From Vibrio nigripulchritudo ATCC 27043 (GTDB lineage: Bacteria > Pseudomonadota > Gammaproteobacteria > Enterobacterales > Vibrionaceae), in NCBI RefSeq assembly GCF_000222685.1, contig NZ_AFWJ01000278.1, positions 1 to 64,000 of the forward strand: 64,000 nt of DNA. The letters run 5' to 3'. Position 1 is the stretch's first letter; each line of letters begins with the position of its first letter. The notes beneath the pieces were generated by a model that saw nothing but the letters and a program-made list of their open reading frames with translations, did no database searches and had not been told where the DNA came from. Of this stretch, positions 8,096 through 18,264 are shown piece by piece. The position numbers and the translations under genes were made by a program.

Positions 8096-8123
8096 TTTAC
8101 GAGGGGAAAATCAAAACGGATCA
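8096..8123 (-). promoter_or_regulatory. candidate ECF sigma (RpoE/ChrR type) promoter of the lipid operon
   Basis: On the minus strand, TGATCC (8118-8123) is followed after 16 bases by CGTAAA (8096-8101). TGATCC is the hallmark -35 element of the singlet-oxygen-responsive RpoE/ChrR sigma factors described in Rhodobacter and found in Shewanella and Vibrio; the -10 is a looser match. It lies upstream of the sigma-70-like promoter, so a transcript starting here would run through the four-box operator into the NTF2-like gene. The sigma and anti-sigma genes are not in the window. Confidence 0.5.
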
Positions 8124-8158
8124 CAAACAAAAAAGGCCCGATAAAAATCGGACCTTTT
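8122..8158 (-). terminator. rho-independent terminator of htpX
   Basis: A 12-base inverted repeat (8131-8142 with 8147-8158, one mismatch) around an AAAA loop, with a run of A on the plus strand to its left that becomes the U-tract for the leftward htpX transcript. It separates htpX from the lipid-operon promoters. Confidence 0.8.
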
Positions 8159-8178
8159 CTTTTACTATTCAGTATGTT

Positions 8179-9039
8179 TTAGCTGTTTCGAAGCGCAGCA
8201 ATACGATTATCTAGAGGTGGGTGACTAGACATAAGTGCCGAAAGTGCACTCTTACCGTTGATACCAAATGCCATCATCGAACCTTCCAGTTTCGGCTCGT
8301 GGCTGACTTTCAATCGCTCCAACGCTGCAATCATTTTATGCTTACCAACCAGATCCGCAGCTCCGGCATCAGCATAAAACTCACGGCGACGGCTGTACCA
8401 CATAGTAATGAAGCTAGCTAGGAAACCAAATACAAGCTCCAGCACAATAGATACCGCGAAATACGTCATCATGTTAGTGCCGCCCTCTTCATCGTCATTA
8501 GATGAGACAATATTAGCGATAAAGCGAGACAAGAAGATAACGAAGGTATTCACAACACCTTGCATCAAAGTCATGGTAACCATATCGCCGTTAGCAATGT
8601 GGCTAATTTCGTGAGCGACTACCGCTTCAGCTTCATCTCGGGTCATATTGTGCAGAAGACCTGTCGAAACTGCGACCAAAGAATCATTGCGCTTTGCACC
8701 TGTTGCAAAGGCATTGATATCAGGTGAATCATAGATAGCAACTTGTGGCACACCGATACCTGCCTGCTGAGACTGACGCTGAACGGTTTCAAGCAACCAG
8801 TGTTCTGTCTCATTACGTGGGCTTTCGATGACCTGACCGCCCACAGAGCGCAATGCCATCTTCTTAGACATCAGCAGTGAGATAAACGCGCCACCAAAAC
8901 CAAATACCGCTGCCATGACAAGTAAACCAGACAGGCTACCTGGTGACATTCCAGTTACAGCATAAACAATGTTTAATACGATACTTAGCACCAATATAAC
9001 GGCTAAATTGGTTGCCAAGAATAACATCACACGCTTCAT
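8179..9039 (-). CDS. htpX: membrane zinc metalloprotease HtpX
   Basis: HtpX is an inner-membrane M48 protease that, with FtsH, degrades misfolded membrane proteins during envelope or heat stress. The 286-residue length is normal. There are two N-terminal hydrophobic segments (residues 5-28 and 36-56). The zinc site is HEISH (His143, Glu144, His147), followed by two more membrane segments (about 158-177 and 192-214) and the third ligand region [14 protein letters not shown] (about 219-232). It is monocistronic with its own terminator. Beside a singlet-oxygen-type lipid operon it adds to an envelope-stress theme, though the two are separately transcribed. Confidence 0.95.
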   Translation of the reverse strand: MKRVMLFLATNLAVILVLSIVLNIVYAVTGMSPGSLSGLLVMAAVFGFGGAFISLLMSKKMALRSVGGQVIESPRNETEHWLLETVQRQSQQAGIGVPQVAIYDSPDINAFATGAKRNDSLVAVSTGLLHNMTRDEAEAVVAHEISHIANGDMVTMTLMQGVVNTFVIFLSRFIANIVSSNDDEEGGTNMMTYFAVSIVLELVFGFLASFITMWYSRRREFYADAGAADLVGKHKMIAALERLKVSHEPKLEGSMMAFGINGKSALSALMSSHPPLDNRIAALRNS

Positions 9040-9412
9040 TAATTTTTCTCCAAATAGGAAGCTTACTTTATCTAACTCTTCGGCTAGTCATACTTTAGGA
9101 TCTGTTGACCCTAGAATGAAGAGCTTTCTTATACCTTATAAGCGCTCGACAAAACACCTAAGAATGTAACATATACATATAGTCTTAAATTTTAAAAACA
9201 AGGTTAAGAGCAAAATTGCAACATTTGATGTCTGAGATGCTCAAATTGTGAATATTCATTCAATCTTAAGAACTTCAGGAAGTTATCGCACAAACAAGCG
9301 GTCTTATACTCGGGTATTAGACCATAGTCTTATTGCCGTCGAATGACACTAGATCTAGAGTTGGGACGTCGGAAAGCGATTCCCAAATAGAATATCCACG
9401 GAGAATGGAAAC
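9040..9412. other. intergenic region between htpX and the 55-residue orphan gene
   Basis: A 373-base gap holding the leftward htpX promoter and the rightward promoter of the small gene at 9413. A weak rightward sigma-70 candidate is TTATCG (9283-9288), 16 bases, TATACT (9305-9310). A ribosome-binding site (GGAGAATGG, 9400-9408) precedes the small gene. I see no heat-shock sigma-32 promoter I would defend, no repeat and no other convincing reading frame. Confidence 0.5.
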
Positions 9413-9580
9413 ATGAATGACAACGGAAATTTTCAGATGGCTATTGATATGCTTTGCTGCCACTTGGGTTTAACCGAAGATGAGGCGCGTGAGCAGCTAG
9501 GGTTGAAATCAGACGTTCAACGCCAGCAGCAGATCACTGACACTCAGCAAGCATTGATGGGTCTAACTGCAGAAAAATAA
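9413..9580 (+). CDS. small conserved-looking protein, 55 residues, unknown function
   Basis: An open frame of 55 codons beginning MNDNGNFQMAIDMLCCHLGL and ending DTQQALMGLTAEK. It has a clear ribosome-binding site (GGAGAATGG, about four bases before ATG) and a strong terminator 14 bases after the stop, so it looks like a complete single-gene transcription unit. The sequence is acidic and Gln-rich, with two likely helices and a CC pair at residues 15-16 followed by His17; there is no signal peptide. The spacing DMLCCHLGLTEDEAREQLGL resembles a small helical, UBA-like fold. I do not recognise a family. Confidence 0.7.
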   Translation: MNDNGNFQMAIDMLCCHLGLTEDEAREQLGLKSDVQRQQQITDTQQALMGLTAEK

Positions 9581-9593
9581 GAAATTCAAAAAC

Positions 9594-9626
9594 AAAAAAC
9601 GGCTGCTTCTGAGCAGCCGTTTTTTG
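9594..9626. terminator. bidirectional terminator between the 55-residue gene and bioD
   Basis: A perfect 7-base stem GGCTGCT/AGCAGCC (9601-9607 with 9612-9618), loop TCTG, flanked by an A-run on the left and a T-run on the right, serving convergent transcripts. Confidence 0.88.
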
Positions 9627-9647
9627 TTGTTCCAAAGCAGCGGTCAA

Positions 9648-10343
9648 TTAAGCAAATATGGCTTCTTCAACCAAAGCCGACACATCAATATACTTACCAA
9701 TGTTTTTGCTCTTGGCACTTGGTACGTATGGGATCTCTCCCAGCTTAGGTGCAGGAATTTTGTCTTCAAGCATCTTGATGATTTCAGCATAATGCTCAGT
9801 GCCCGGATTAATTCGGTTACCCACCCAGCCTACAAGCTCCAAACCATCATTTTTGATAACTTCAGCCGTCAACATAGCGTGGCTCAGGCAACCAAGCTTA
9901 ATCCCAACCACCAGCACTACAGGCAGTTTTTCTTTCTTAACCCAAGTCGACAGGCAGTCAGAATCTGAAACTGGAACTCTCCAGCCTCCCGCTCCTTCAA
10001 CAAGAACCACGTCTGCCTTCTGTTTGTGCTGAGAAAGCTTCTCGCTTAGCACGTCATAATCAATTTCCATACCGTCGCGCTTAGCCGCAATGTGTGGAGA
10101 GGCAGGGAGCATCATTGGGAATGGATTTACGTCATCGTAGCTTACATCAAGACTGCAAGCTTCTTGCAGGTGAAGAGCGTCTGAATTTCTCTTCCCTTGT
10201 TCTGTCAGCTCGCACCCCGAGGCAATCGGTTTGTAGCCAATGGTTGAAAATCCTTTGTCATTAAGGGCTTGGAGAATTGCTTTTGAAGCAACCGTTTTTC
10301 CCACTTCGGTGTCCGTACCGGCAATAAAAAATGCATTTAGCAT
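9648..10343 (-). CDS. bioD: dethiobiotin synthetase
   Basis: BioD carboxylates 7,8-diaminopelargonic acid with CO2 and ATP to form the ureido ring of dethiobiotin. The 231-residue product carries the P-loop GTDTEVGKT (residues 9-17) and [15 protein letters not shown], the family's substrate and Mg site. ATG 10343 is chosen ([17 protein letters not shown]) because an AGGAGA ribosome-binding site precedes it at a good distance; a start seven codons upstream lacks this. It overlaps the end of bioC by seven bases and is the last gene of bioB-bioF-bioC-bioD. Confidence 0.95.
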   Translation of the reverse strand: MLNAFFIAGTDTEVGKTVASKAILQALNDKGFSTIGYKPIASGCELTEQGKRNSDALHLQEACSLDVSYDDVNPFPMMLPASPHIAAKRDGMEIDYDVLSEKLSQHKQKADVVLVEGAGGWRVPVSDSDCLSTWVKKEKLPVVLVVGIKLGCLSHAMLTAEVIKNDGLELVGWVGNRINPGTEHYAEIIKMLEDKIPAPKLGEIPYVPSAKSKNIGKYIDVSALVEEAIFA

Positions 10344-11143
10344 GCTGATATCTCTCCTAAACAAACTTGGTAAGTTGCAGGTAATAGATCTTGATGGGCA
10401 TACAAGCGTCGGTAGGCTTTATCTACGTCTTTCAGCTTGGACTTTGTAACCAGACCAACTGAGCGACCTTCGACATAGTTAGCACCGATGCCCTTTAAGT
10501 CTCGCATCAACTCCAGAGCAGAGTTGTATCTCAAAGTGATGGGAAACGAGTCTATGTGATGAGTACTACATCCTGCTTGCGCTAACGCAAGTTTTACCTG
10601 TTTACTGGATAAAAATGCATTCACATGTTGATATGCATCAACTTTGCTCCATGCGTTCTTTAGCTCTATCAATGAGCCATCCAGAAGAGTAGAAAACCAT
10701 GCTTTCCCACCCGGCTTTACTACTCGTTGAATCTCCCTTAGCGGCACGGATAAATCATCACACCACTGCAACGCCAAGCTGGAGAAAACAAAATCAAAGC
10801 TGTTGTCAGAAAATGGTAGAGAGTCTGCATCGACATTTTCGCAGTGCACGTTCAGTCCCTCACATCGATATTCTGTCGCGGACAACATTGCTTCCGATAG
10901 ATCTGCCGCCACCACCTTAGCGCCTCTGGTAGCCAGAATTTCAGAGAAGTAACCAGTACCGCAGCCTAAATCCAGTATGATTTTTCCTGTCAGATCCTCA
11001 GGCATTTTATCAAGAAGAAGATGACCAACCTGGCGCTGGAACGCGGCATGCTGATCATACGTTGCTGCAGCACGCCCAAAAGATTCGGAAATGGCTCGTT
11101 TATCGGATGTGTGATGAGAGATTAAAACCGCTTGTTCTAACAT
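10337..11143 (-). CDS. bioC: malonyl-ACP O-methyltransferase BioC
   Basis: BioC methylates the free carboxyl of malonyl-ACP so that the fatty-acid enzymes can build the pimelate moiety of biotin. The 268-residue protein has the class I SAM motif [16 protein letters not shown] (residues 55-70), the post-I region [11 protein letters not shown] and the [13 protein letters not shown] segment typical of BioC. The N-terminal [20 protein letters not shown] is also characteristic. It overlaps bioF and bioD by seven bases each. I see no bioH in the window, so the ester-cleaving partner is elsewhere. Confidence 0.94.
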   Translation of the reverse strand: MLEQAVLISHHTSDKRAISESFGRAAATYDQHAAFQRQVGHLLLDKMPEDLTGKIILDLGCGTGYFSEILATRGAKVVAADLSEAMLSATEYRCEGLNVHCENVDADSLPFSDNSFDFVFSSLALQWCDDLSVPLREIQRVVKPGGKAWFSTLLDGSLIELKNAWSKVDAYQHVNAFLSSKQVKLALAQAGCSTHHIDSFPITLRYNSALELMRDLKGIGANYVEGRSVGLVTKSKLKDVDKAYRRLYAHQDLLPATYQVCLGEISAC

Positions 11144-12294
11144 ACGCGACTCGCTACTACTTGTTTAATCTTGTTTGCCATCTTTGCTACGTCTGCTATC
11201 GAGTGATTCGCTGTCAATGTAATGCGCAGCCTCGCCTGACCTTTAGGCACTGTGGGAGGACGAATAGCCGTCACCCAAATCCCCTGTTCTCTGAGGTTAT
11301 GAGCTACATCTACCGCTACCTCTGCTTCCCCACAGAGAAAAGGTTTAATCGGAGTATCTGTGTGGACGAATCCGGGTAAATCGGCAAGCGCTTCATCATA
11401 AGCATCTGACAACTCGGCTAGTTTTTCCCTTCTCCATTGCTGTGTACGCATCAAGGAAACAGAATGAGTCAGAGCATGCGCCTGGGAAGGCGGCATTGCG
11501 GTCGAATAAACATGATGACGAGCGAATTGCGTAAAGTAATCACCCAAATTGGCGTTACACATCACTGCCGCACCAGATAAGCCTGGGGCTTTACCAAATG
11601 TCACCACCAGAATGTCTGGTTTAATACCAGCATATTCACAACTACCCCGACCTTCTTCACCCAGTACGCCAATTCCATGGGCATCGTCCACCATCAAAGC
11701 GGCATTATTCAATTCGGCTTTTTCTGCCAGACAGGACAATGGAGACAGGTCTCCATCCATGCTGAAAACGCCTTCAGTCACTACCAACGTAGATTTCGAA
11801 GGGTCAACAAGCGAATTCAGGTGGTCGATATCATTATGTCTGAAGCGCTTCATGGACGCTGGAGAAAACATCCCCGCTTCCATTAGCGACGCATGGTTTA
11901 GCTTATCTTGGATAAGAAGATCATCTTTTTCCAAAAGGGAAAAAAGCACAGCCTGATTCGCACTAAAACCTGAACTGAACAAGATGGCTCGGTCAAAACC
12001 CAGCCATTCACACAAAGTCTCTTCTAGCTTGCAGTGAGCATCGGAAAAGCCAGTAATAAGCGGAGAAGCCGCACTTCCGGCACCATATAAACTCAGCCCC
12101 TGCTGCCATGCAGACACTAAGTCTGGCTCTGTTGCCAAACCAAGATAATCGTTGCTGGAAAAATTTAGGTATTGCTTACCATCTCGTTGAAAATCCGAGC
12201 TATTTGCCCCGCTCAAAGCCGTGAGTCGGCGAGACAGCCCTTTCTCCTCACGCTCTTTTAGCCGGGACTGGATTCGGTCTTTAAACGCTTGCAT
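11137..12294 (-). CDS. bioF: 8-amino-7-oxononanoate synthase
   Basis: BioF condenses pimeloyl-ACP (or -CoA) with L-alanine using pyridoxal phosphate. The 385-residue length is normal. Key segments are FSSNDYLGL (residues 45-53), [17 protein letters not shown] (201-217) and the PLP-binding lysine Lys235 in [12 protein letters not shown]. The gene overlaps bioB by 14 bases upstream and bioC by seven downstream, so the four bio genes form one tightly coupled operon. Confidence 0.96.
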   Translation of the reverse strand: MQAFKDRIQSRLKEREEKGLSRRLTALSGANSSDFQRDGKQYLNFSSNDYLGLATEPDLVSAWQQGLSLYGAGSAASPLITGFSDAHCKLEETLCEWLGFDRAILFSSGFSANQAVLFSLLEKDDLLIQDKLNHASLMEAGMFSPASMKRFRHNDIDHLNSLVDPSKSTLVVTEGVFSMDGDLSPLSCLAEKAELNNAALMVDDAHGIGVLGEEGRGSCEYAGIKPDILVVTFGKAPGLSGAAVMCNANLGDYFTQFARHHVYSTAMPPSQAHALTHSVSLMRTQQWRREKLAELSDAYDEALADLPGFVHTDTPIKPFLCGEAEVAVDVAHNLREQGIWVTAIRPPTVPKGQARLRITLTANHSIADVAKMANKIKQVVASRVC

Positions 12295-13333
12295 CGTAGA
12301 ACAAATCGTCTTTTGCTGGGCGTGCTGCTACACGTTCCACTACCCTATCAAGCAATTCATTCTCTTCAATTTCGTCTGGCTTCTGACTAACAGCCTGGCT
12401 GTTGATTCCAAGTTTTTTGAACAGAAGCATATCTTTGTCTTCAGAAGGGTTTGGTGTGGTCAGTAGCTTACAGCCATAGAAGATAGAGTTAGCACCAGCC
12501 ATAAAGCATAACGTCTGCATCTGCTCATTCATGTTTTCACGTCCTGCAGACAAGCGAACTGCCGACATCGGCATCATGATGCGTGCGATGGCGATCAGAC
12601 GGATAAAATCAAACGGTTCAACGTCATCCACACTTTCAAGTGGCGTACCTTTCACTTTAACCAACATGTTGATAGGAACACTCTCAGGGTGAACCGGTAA
12701 GTTCGCCAGTTCAACCAAAAGACCAGCACGGTCATTTACACTTTCACCCATGCCGATAATACCGCCAGAACAGATCTTCATACCTGCATCACGAACGTGC
12801 GAAAGCGTATCCAGACGATCTTGATAAGTACGAGTGGTGATAATGCTGCCGTAGAATTCAGGTGAAGTATCCAGGTTGTGGTTGTAGTAGTCCAGACCAG
12901 CATCTGCCAGTTCACTGGCCTGATCCGGCGTTAACATACCCAAAGTCATACAGGTTTCTAAACCCATACCCTTTACCCCTTTGATCATCTGGGTTAGGTG
13001 TGGCATGTCTCTTTCTTTTGGGTTTTTCCAGGCAGCTCCCATACAAAAACGAGTTGAACCAGCATTCTTGGCTTTCTGAGCCGCATCGAGAACTCGTTCC
13101 ACTTCCATCAAACGCTCTTTTTCGACGTCAGTTGTGTAACGGGCACTCTGAGGGCAGTACTTACAGTCCTCGGGACACGCACCGGTTTTGATTGAAAGCA
13201 GGGTACTTACCTGAACATGGTTGTGCTGCTGATGTTGTCTGTGAATCAATTGTGCTTCAAACAACAGATCCATAAACGGCTTATCCATAAGGGCTCTGAC
13301 TTCAGCATGAGTCCAGTTATGACGTACTTCCAC
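12281..13333 (-). CDS. bioB: biotin synthase
   Basis: BioB inserts sulfur into dethiobiotin by radical SAM chemistry. The 350-residue protein has the radical SAM cysteines Cys53, Cys57 and Cys60 ([13 protein letters not shown]) for the 4Fe-4S cluster; the cysteines and arginine of the second cluster site are present ([31 protein letters not shown]). First gene of bioBFCD, read leftward from the promoter region at 13377-13431. The C-terminal tail past residue 325 is acidic and variable, as in other vibrios. Confidence 0.97.
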   Translation of the reverse strand: MEVRHNWTHAEVRALMDKPFMDLLFEAQLIHRQHQQHNHVQVSTLLSIKTGACPEDCKYCPQSARYTTDVEKERLMEVERVLDAAQKAKNAGSTRFCMGAAWKNPKERDMPHLTQMIKGVKGMGLETCMTLGMLTPDQASELADAGLDYYNHNLDTSPEFYGSIITTRTYQDRLDTLSHVRDAGMKICSGGIIGMGESVNDRAGLLVELANLPVHPESVPINMLVKVKGTPLESVDDVEPFDFIRLIAIARIMMPMSAVRLSAGRENMNEQMQTLCFMAGANSIFYGCKLLTTPNPSEDKDMLLFKKLGINSQAVSQKPDEIEENELLDRVVERVAARPAKDDLFYDASV

Positions 13334-13376
13334 GTGCGTATCCTTAATTTTGATTATTGTTAATTGCTACTTGGCT

Positions 13377-13431
13377 AGTGTACTGACAACCGATAGACTG
13401 TCAACATTGCAAACCCAACCAAGGTTTACAA
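13377..13431. promoter_or_regulatory. bioB promoter and BirA-like palindrome in the bioA-bioB gap
   Basis: Leftward bioB promoter: TTGACA on the minus strand (13399-13404), 16 bases, TACACT (13377-13382). Next to it on the upstream side is an inverted repeat TTGCAAACC (13407-13415), 7 bases, GGTTTACAA (13423-13431). The half-sites match the known BirA half-site TTGTAAACC/GGTTTACAA at 8 of 9 and 9 of 9 positions, but the spacer is shorter than the 14-16 bases of the classical operator. It would sit across the bioA promoter region and beside the bioB -35, fitting biotin-dependent repression of both directions. Confidence 0.65.
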
Positions 13432-13470
13432 TTGTTCATTTTTTAAACAATTAAAATTAAAGAGAGCACC

Positions 13471-14748
13471 ATGGATTTAGCCTTCGACCGAGAGCACATC
13501 TGGCATCCCTACACTTCTACCCTCACACCTCTGACCTGCTATCCAGCCGTATCAGCCAATGGAGTTAAGATCCACTTGGAAGATGGTAAAGAGCTTATTG
13601 ATGGGATGTCGTCTTGGTGGTCGGCTATTCATGGGTATAACCACCCAGTTCTGAATCAAGCAGCAAAAACTCAAATCGATAAAATGTCGCACGTGATGTT
13701 TGGTGGGCTTACTCATGAACCCGCCATTGAGCTCTGCAAAAAGCTATTAAACATCGCACCAAGTAGAATGGAACACGTATTCCTCGCCGATTCTGGGTCA
13801 GTCGCTGTCGAAGTCAGTTTGAAGATGGCATTGCAATACTGGCATGCCAAAGGAGAAAAGCGTCCGAAGTTTTTAACTTTGAAAAATGGATACCATGGCG
13901 ACACGTTTGCGGCGATGTCAGTCACCGATCCTGATAACTCCATGCACAGCCTGTATAAAGGCTTTCTGCCAGAACACATTTTTGCTGAAAATCCAAAATC
14001 TGGGTATTTCGATGAATGGAAGCCAGATGACATCACTGATTTTGAGCTGAAACTCAAAACTCATCAAAGCGATATTGCTGCGGTCATTTTAGAACCCATT
14101 GTTCAGGGTGCTGGAGGCATGCATATATATCATCCCCAGTTTTTGAAAGAGGTTCGTCACTTGTGCGATGAGTACAAGGTTCTTCTGATTCTCGACGAAA
14201 TTGCCACTGGGTTTGGTCGTACGGGTAAAATGTTTGCATCTGAACACGCTGAGATTGAACCAGACATTCTATGCGTAGGAAAAGCCATTACCGGGGGATA
14301 CATGACCCTCTCTGCCACTATGGCATCAAAAGAAGTCGCGAATACGGTTTGCGGAGGCGAAGCAGGCTGTTTTATGCATGGTCCCACGTTTATGGGTAAC
14401 CCTTTAGCATGTGCCGTTGCCAGCGCAAGTTTAGCGCTGCTTGAAACCAATGACTGGAAACAACAAACACAGAATATAGAAAATTGGTTCTCAGAAAAGC
14501 TTCCAAAACTAGCATCTAATAAACGCGTTAACAACGTGCGCTGGCTCGGAGCAATTGGCGTTGTAGAAACCCATCAGAACGTCAATATGGAAGTGATTCA
14601 GGAGCATTTTGTTCAGCAGGGTGTCTGGATTCGCCCGTTTATGAATAGAATTTATATGATGCCTCCGTACATTAGTGAAGAGCAGCATGTCGATATACTG
14701 ATTTCTGCTATATCAAGCGCTTTAGAAAAAGACGTTTGCTTCCAGTAA
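13471..14748 (+). CDS. bioA: adenosylmethionine-8-amino-7-oxononanoate aminotransferase
   Basis: BioA transaminates 8-amino-7-oxononanoate to 7,8-diaminopelargonate, unusually using SAM as amino donor. A 425-residue class III PLP aminotransferase: DGMSSWWSAIHGYNHP (residues 44-59), GSVAVEVSLKMA (109-120), the acidic PLP contact LDEIATGFGRTG (241-252) and the Schiff-base lysine Lys271 in VGKAITGGYMTL. The Trp pair in SSWW and Tyr16-type residues fit the SAM-using BioA subgroup. It is transcribed divergently from bioBFCD, the usual arrangement in enterics and vibrios. Confidence 0.97.
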   Translation: MDLAFDREHIWHPYTSTLTPLTCYPAVSANGVKIHLEDGKELIDGMSSWWSAIHGYNHPVLNQAAKTQIDKMSHVMFGGLTHEPAIELCKKLLNIAPSRMEHVFLADSGSVAVEVSLKMALQYWHAKGEKRPKFLTLKNGYHGDTFAAMSVTDPDNSMHSLYKGFLPEHIFAENPKSGYFDEWKPDDITDFELKLKTHQSDIAAVILEPIVQGAGGMHIYHPQFLKEVRHLCDEYKVLLILDEIATGFGRTGKMFASEHAEIEPDILCVGKAITGGYMTLSATMASKEVANTVCGGEAGCFMHGPTFMGNPLACAVASASLALLETNDWKQQTQNIENWFSEKLPKLASNKRVNNVRWLGAIGVVETHQNVNMEVIQEHFVQQGVWIRPFMNRIYMMPPYISEEQHVDILISAISSALEKDVCFQ

Positions 14749-14763
14749 GGAAGGGCATTCAAA

Positions 14764-14800
14764 ACGCAAAAAGCTGGCATAAGCCAGTCTTTTTTTTACG
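14764..14800. terminator. bidirectional terminator between bioA and serS
   Basis: Stem AGCTGGC with GCCAGTCT around loop ATAA (core 14774-14787), an A-run on the left and eight T on the right. Confidence 0.8.
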
Positions 14801-14815
14801 TTTTAACTCAGTTAA

Positions 14816-16174
<1,359 letters not shown>

Positions 16175-16206
16175 CTACTAAGAAATTTAACTCGGTAAAG
16201 ATATCC

Positions 16207-16234
16207 AAAAAGCGCTACTTTTCATAGCGCTTTT
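16207..16234 (-). terminator. hairpin overlapping the end of rarA
   Basis: A perfect 10-base inverted repeat AAAAGCGCTA/TAGCGCTTTT (16207-16216 with 16225-16234) with an 8-base loop. It contains the rarA stop codon and, read leftward, ends in a short U-run, so it can end the ftsK-lolA-rarA transcript before serS. Confidence 0.65.
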
Positions 16235-17560
16235 GTGGGCTTTTTGTGTCCAAAGAGGCGAGATAATCTAACTTTTCGCCGATTTTGGTTTCTAAGCCCC
16301 GATTTGTAGGGAAATAGTAGCGGGTTTCTGCCATTTCAGGAGGAAAGTAAACTTCCCCAGCAGCGTAGGCTCCGGGTTCATTATGTGCGTATCGGTACTC
16401 TTCACCGTAACCCAAATCTTTCATCAAACTGGTCGGTGCATTCCTAAGATGAGGCGGTACCTCGTATTCGGGGTGATTCTGAGCGTCTCTCAGTGCTTGT
16501 TTCCAAGCGTTATATACAGCATTACTTTTTGGAGCACATGCTAAGTAAACTATCGCCTGCGCAATGGCGCGTTCCCCTTCCGCTGGTCCAACACGAGCAA
16601 AACAATCCCAAGCTGACAGGGCAACTTGCATTGCACGAGGGTCTGCATTGCCAATATCTTCGGAGGCGATAGCAAGTAATCGGCGAGCAATATAAAGCGG
16701 ATCACATCCGGCAGAAATCATTCTGGCAGACCAGTACAGTGCCGCGTCCGGATCTGAACCTCGAATTGATTTATGCACAGCAGAAATAAGGTCGTACCAA
16801 ACGTCCCCTTTATTATCGAAGCGCGCGACTTTCTCACCAGCGACTTCGGCTAATAGCGTTAAAGGAATGTACTTTGCGCCCTCTTCTTCGGTCGCCATAT
16901 CGAATAACAACTCAAGGTAATTGAGTGACATTCTGGCGTCGCCATTAACGAGTTCAGCTAAACGATCCAAAACTCCTTCTTCAAAGTTGGCTTTTCGTTA
17001 CCTAATCCGCGCTCTTTGTCATTCAAAGCCTGATTGAGTACCTGAAGAATGTCTTCGTTATTCAAAGAAGAGAGTTTGTATACCCTGGCTCGGGAAAGTA
17101 GAGCGTTATTTAGCTCGAAAGAGGGGTTTTCTGTGGTAGCACCAATGAAAGTGACCGTGCCATCTTCGATGTGTGGAAGAAAGGCATCTTGCTGGCTTTT
17201 GTTGAAACGATGCACCTCGTCTACAAACAAAATAGTTTTACGACCTGTCGACTTATTGTCTCTGGCCTTTTCAATGGCTACTCGAATGTCTTTCACGCCA
17301 GACGTTACTGCCGATACTCGCTCAACCTCGGCATTGGCATAGTTCGCAGCAACCTCTGCCAGCGTTGTCTTGCCCGTGCCCGGCGGTCCCCATAGAATCA
17401 TGGAATGCAGATGCCCCGCTTCTAGGGCACGTCGCAGAGGTTTACCTTCACCAAGGACATGTTGCTGACCAATGTATTGTTCAACAGTCTCTGGACGCAT
17501 TCTCGCGGCTAGAGGTCGAAAATCATCGCCACCAGCAAAATCCAGCGTGTAATTACTCAT
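16215..17560 (-). pseudogene. rarA: rarA (mgsA) replication-associated AAA+ ATPase, interrupted by a 1-bp frameshift
   Basis: RarA is a clamp-loader-like AAA+ ATPase acting at stalled forks with SSB and RecA. The N-terminal part (17560 down to about 16985) has Walker [10 protein letters not shown] (residues 58-66), Walker B ILFVDEVH (110-117) and sensor GATTENPSF (140-148), then reads [13 protein letters not shown] and stops. The C-terminal part resumes in another frame ([22 protein letters not shown]... to 16215). Adding one T to the TTT run at 16983-16985 (plus-strand AAA) restores [18 protein letters not shown] and a ~448-residue RarA, the normal size. This is either a real null allele or a homopolymer sequencing error. 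The start is nine bases from lolA. Confidence 0.85.
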
Positions 17561-17568
17561 GGTTAAGG

Positions 17569-18186
17569 TTACTCATTACTTAACCCATCGCGTTCATCGT
17601 ACACCTCAACTCCTTCTGGCGGAGTAAAGGTGAAGGTATCCTCAGATGGCGCTGATAAGTTCATTGAAGTAAATGTAAACTCACTTGTCTGACCGTCCTG
17701 CTCAATAACGGAAAAGCTTTCTATCTTCCCCTTACCCGTCACTTCGATAACAAACAGACCTTGCGTTGTATTTTTATCTACTGGCTTAAGCACAAAGCGG
17801 TTGTCTTTCTGCTCCACTTCGTAATTATCCCAGTCGCTTTTTCGGTCACGAGTTAAAAGTACGAATGGAGTCTGCCCGGTCGCTTGCTCCTGGCTGTAAA
17901 TACTAACCTGCTCCATGAACGGTTCGTAAAACCATACGCTACTACCATCAGAGACTAACTCGCTTTCATCTGGAAAATCAGTGGACCAGCGAAACATGTT
18001 CGGACGAGCGATTTCTGCTGTTCCTTTGGCTTCTTGGATAACCTCACCATCGGGCGCTGTAACAGTTTGAGAGAAGTCAGCGCTAAAGCCTTCGTTCTTG
18101 CTCAGCCTTTCGCTCAATTCTGATTTGGGAGACGCAAATACCGCAGTCGAGATGCCTAAGGCACAGATTATTAACCATCTACTCAT
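17569..18186 (-). CDS. lolA: outer-membrane lipoprotein carrier protein LolA
   Basis: LolA ferries lipoproteins from the LolCDE exporter across the periplasm to LolB. The 205-residue precursor has a clear signal peptide ([18 protein letters not shown], cleavage before SPKSEL). The mature part fits the LolA half-barrel: [38 protein letters not shown] and the later [17 protein letters not shown]. It sits between ftsK and rarA in the conserved order ftsK-lolA-rarA-serS; the gap to rarA is eight bases. Confidence 0.95.
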   Translation of the reverse strand: MSRWLIICALGISTAVFASPKSELSERLSKNEGFSADFSQTVTAPDGEVIQEAKGTAEIARPNMFRWSTDFPDESELVSDGSSVWFYEPFMEQVSIYSQEQATGQTPFVLLTRDRKSDWDNYEVEQKDNRFVLKPVDKNTTQGLFVIEVTGKGKIESFSVIEQDGQTSEFTFTSMNLSAPSEDTFTFTPPEGVEVYDERDGLSNE

Positions 18187-18264
18187 TTTAATTCTCTATT
18201 ACTACTCGGTTTTCTCTTGATACCGATTGGACAACGAATACTTTCCTCTGTTTCATTACCTTAA

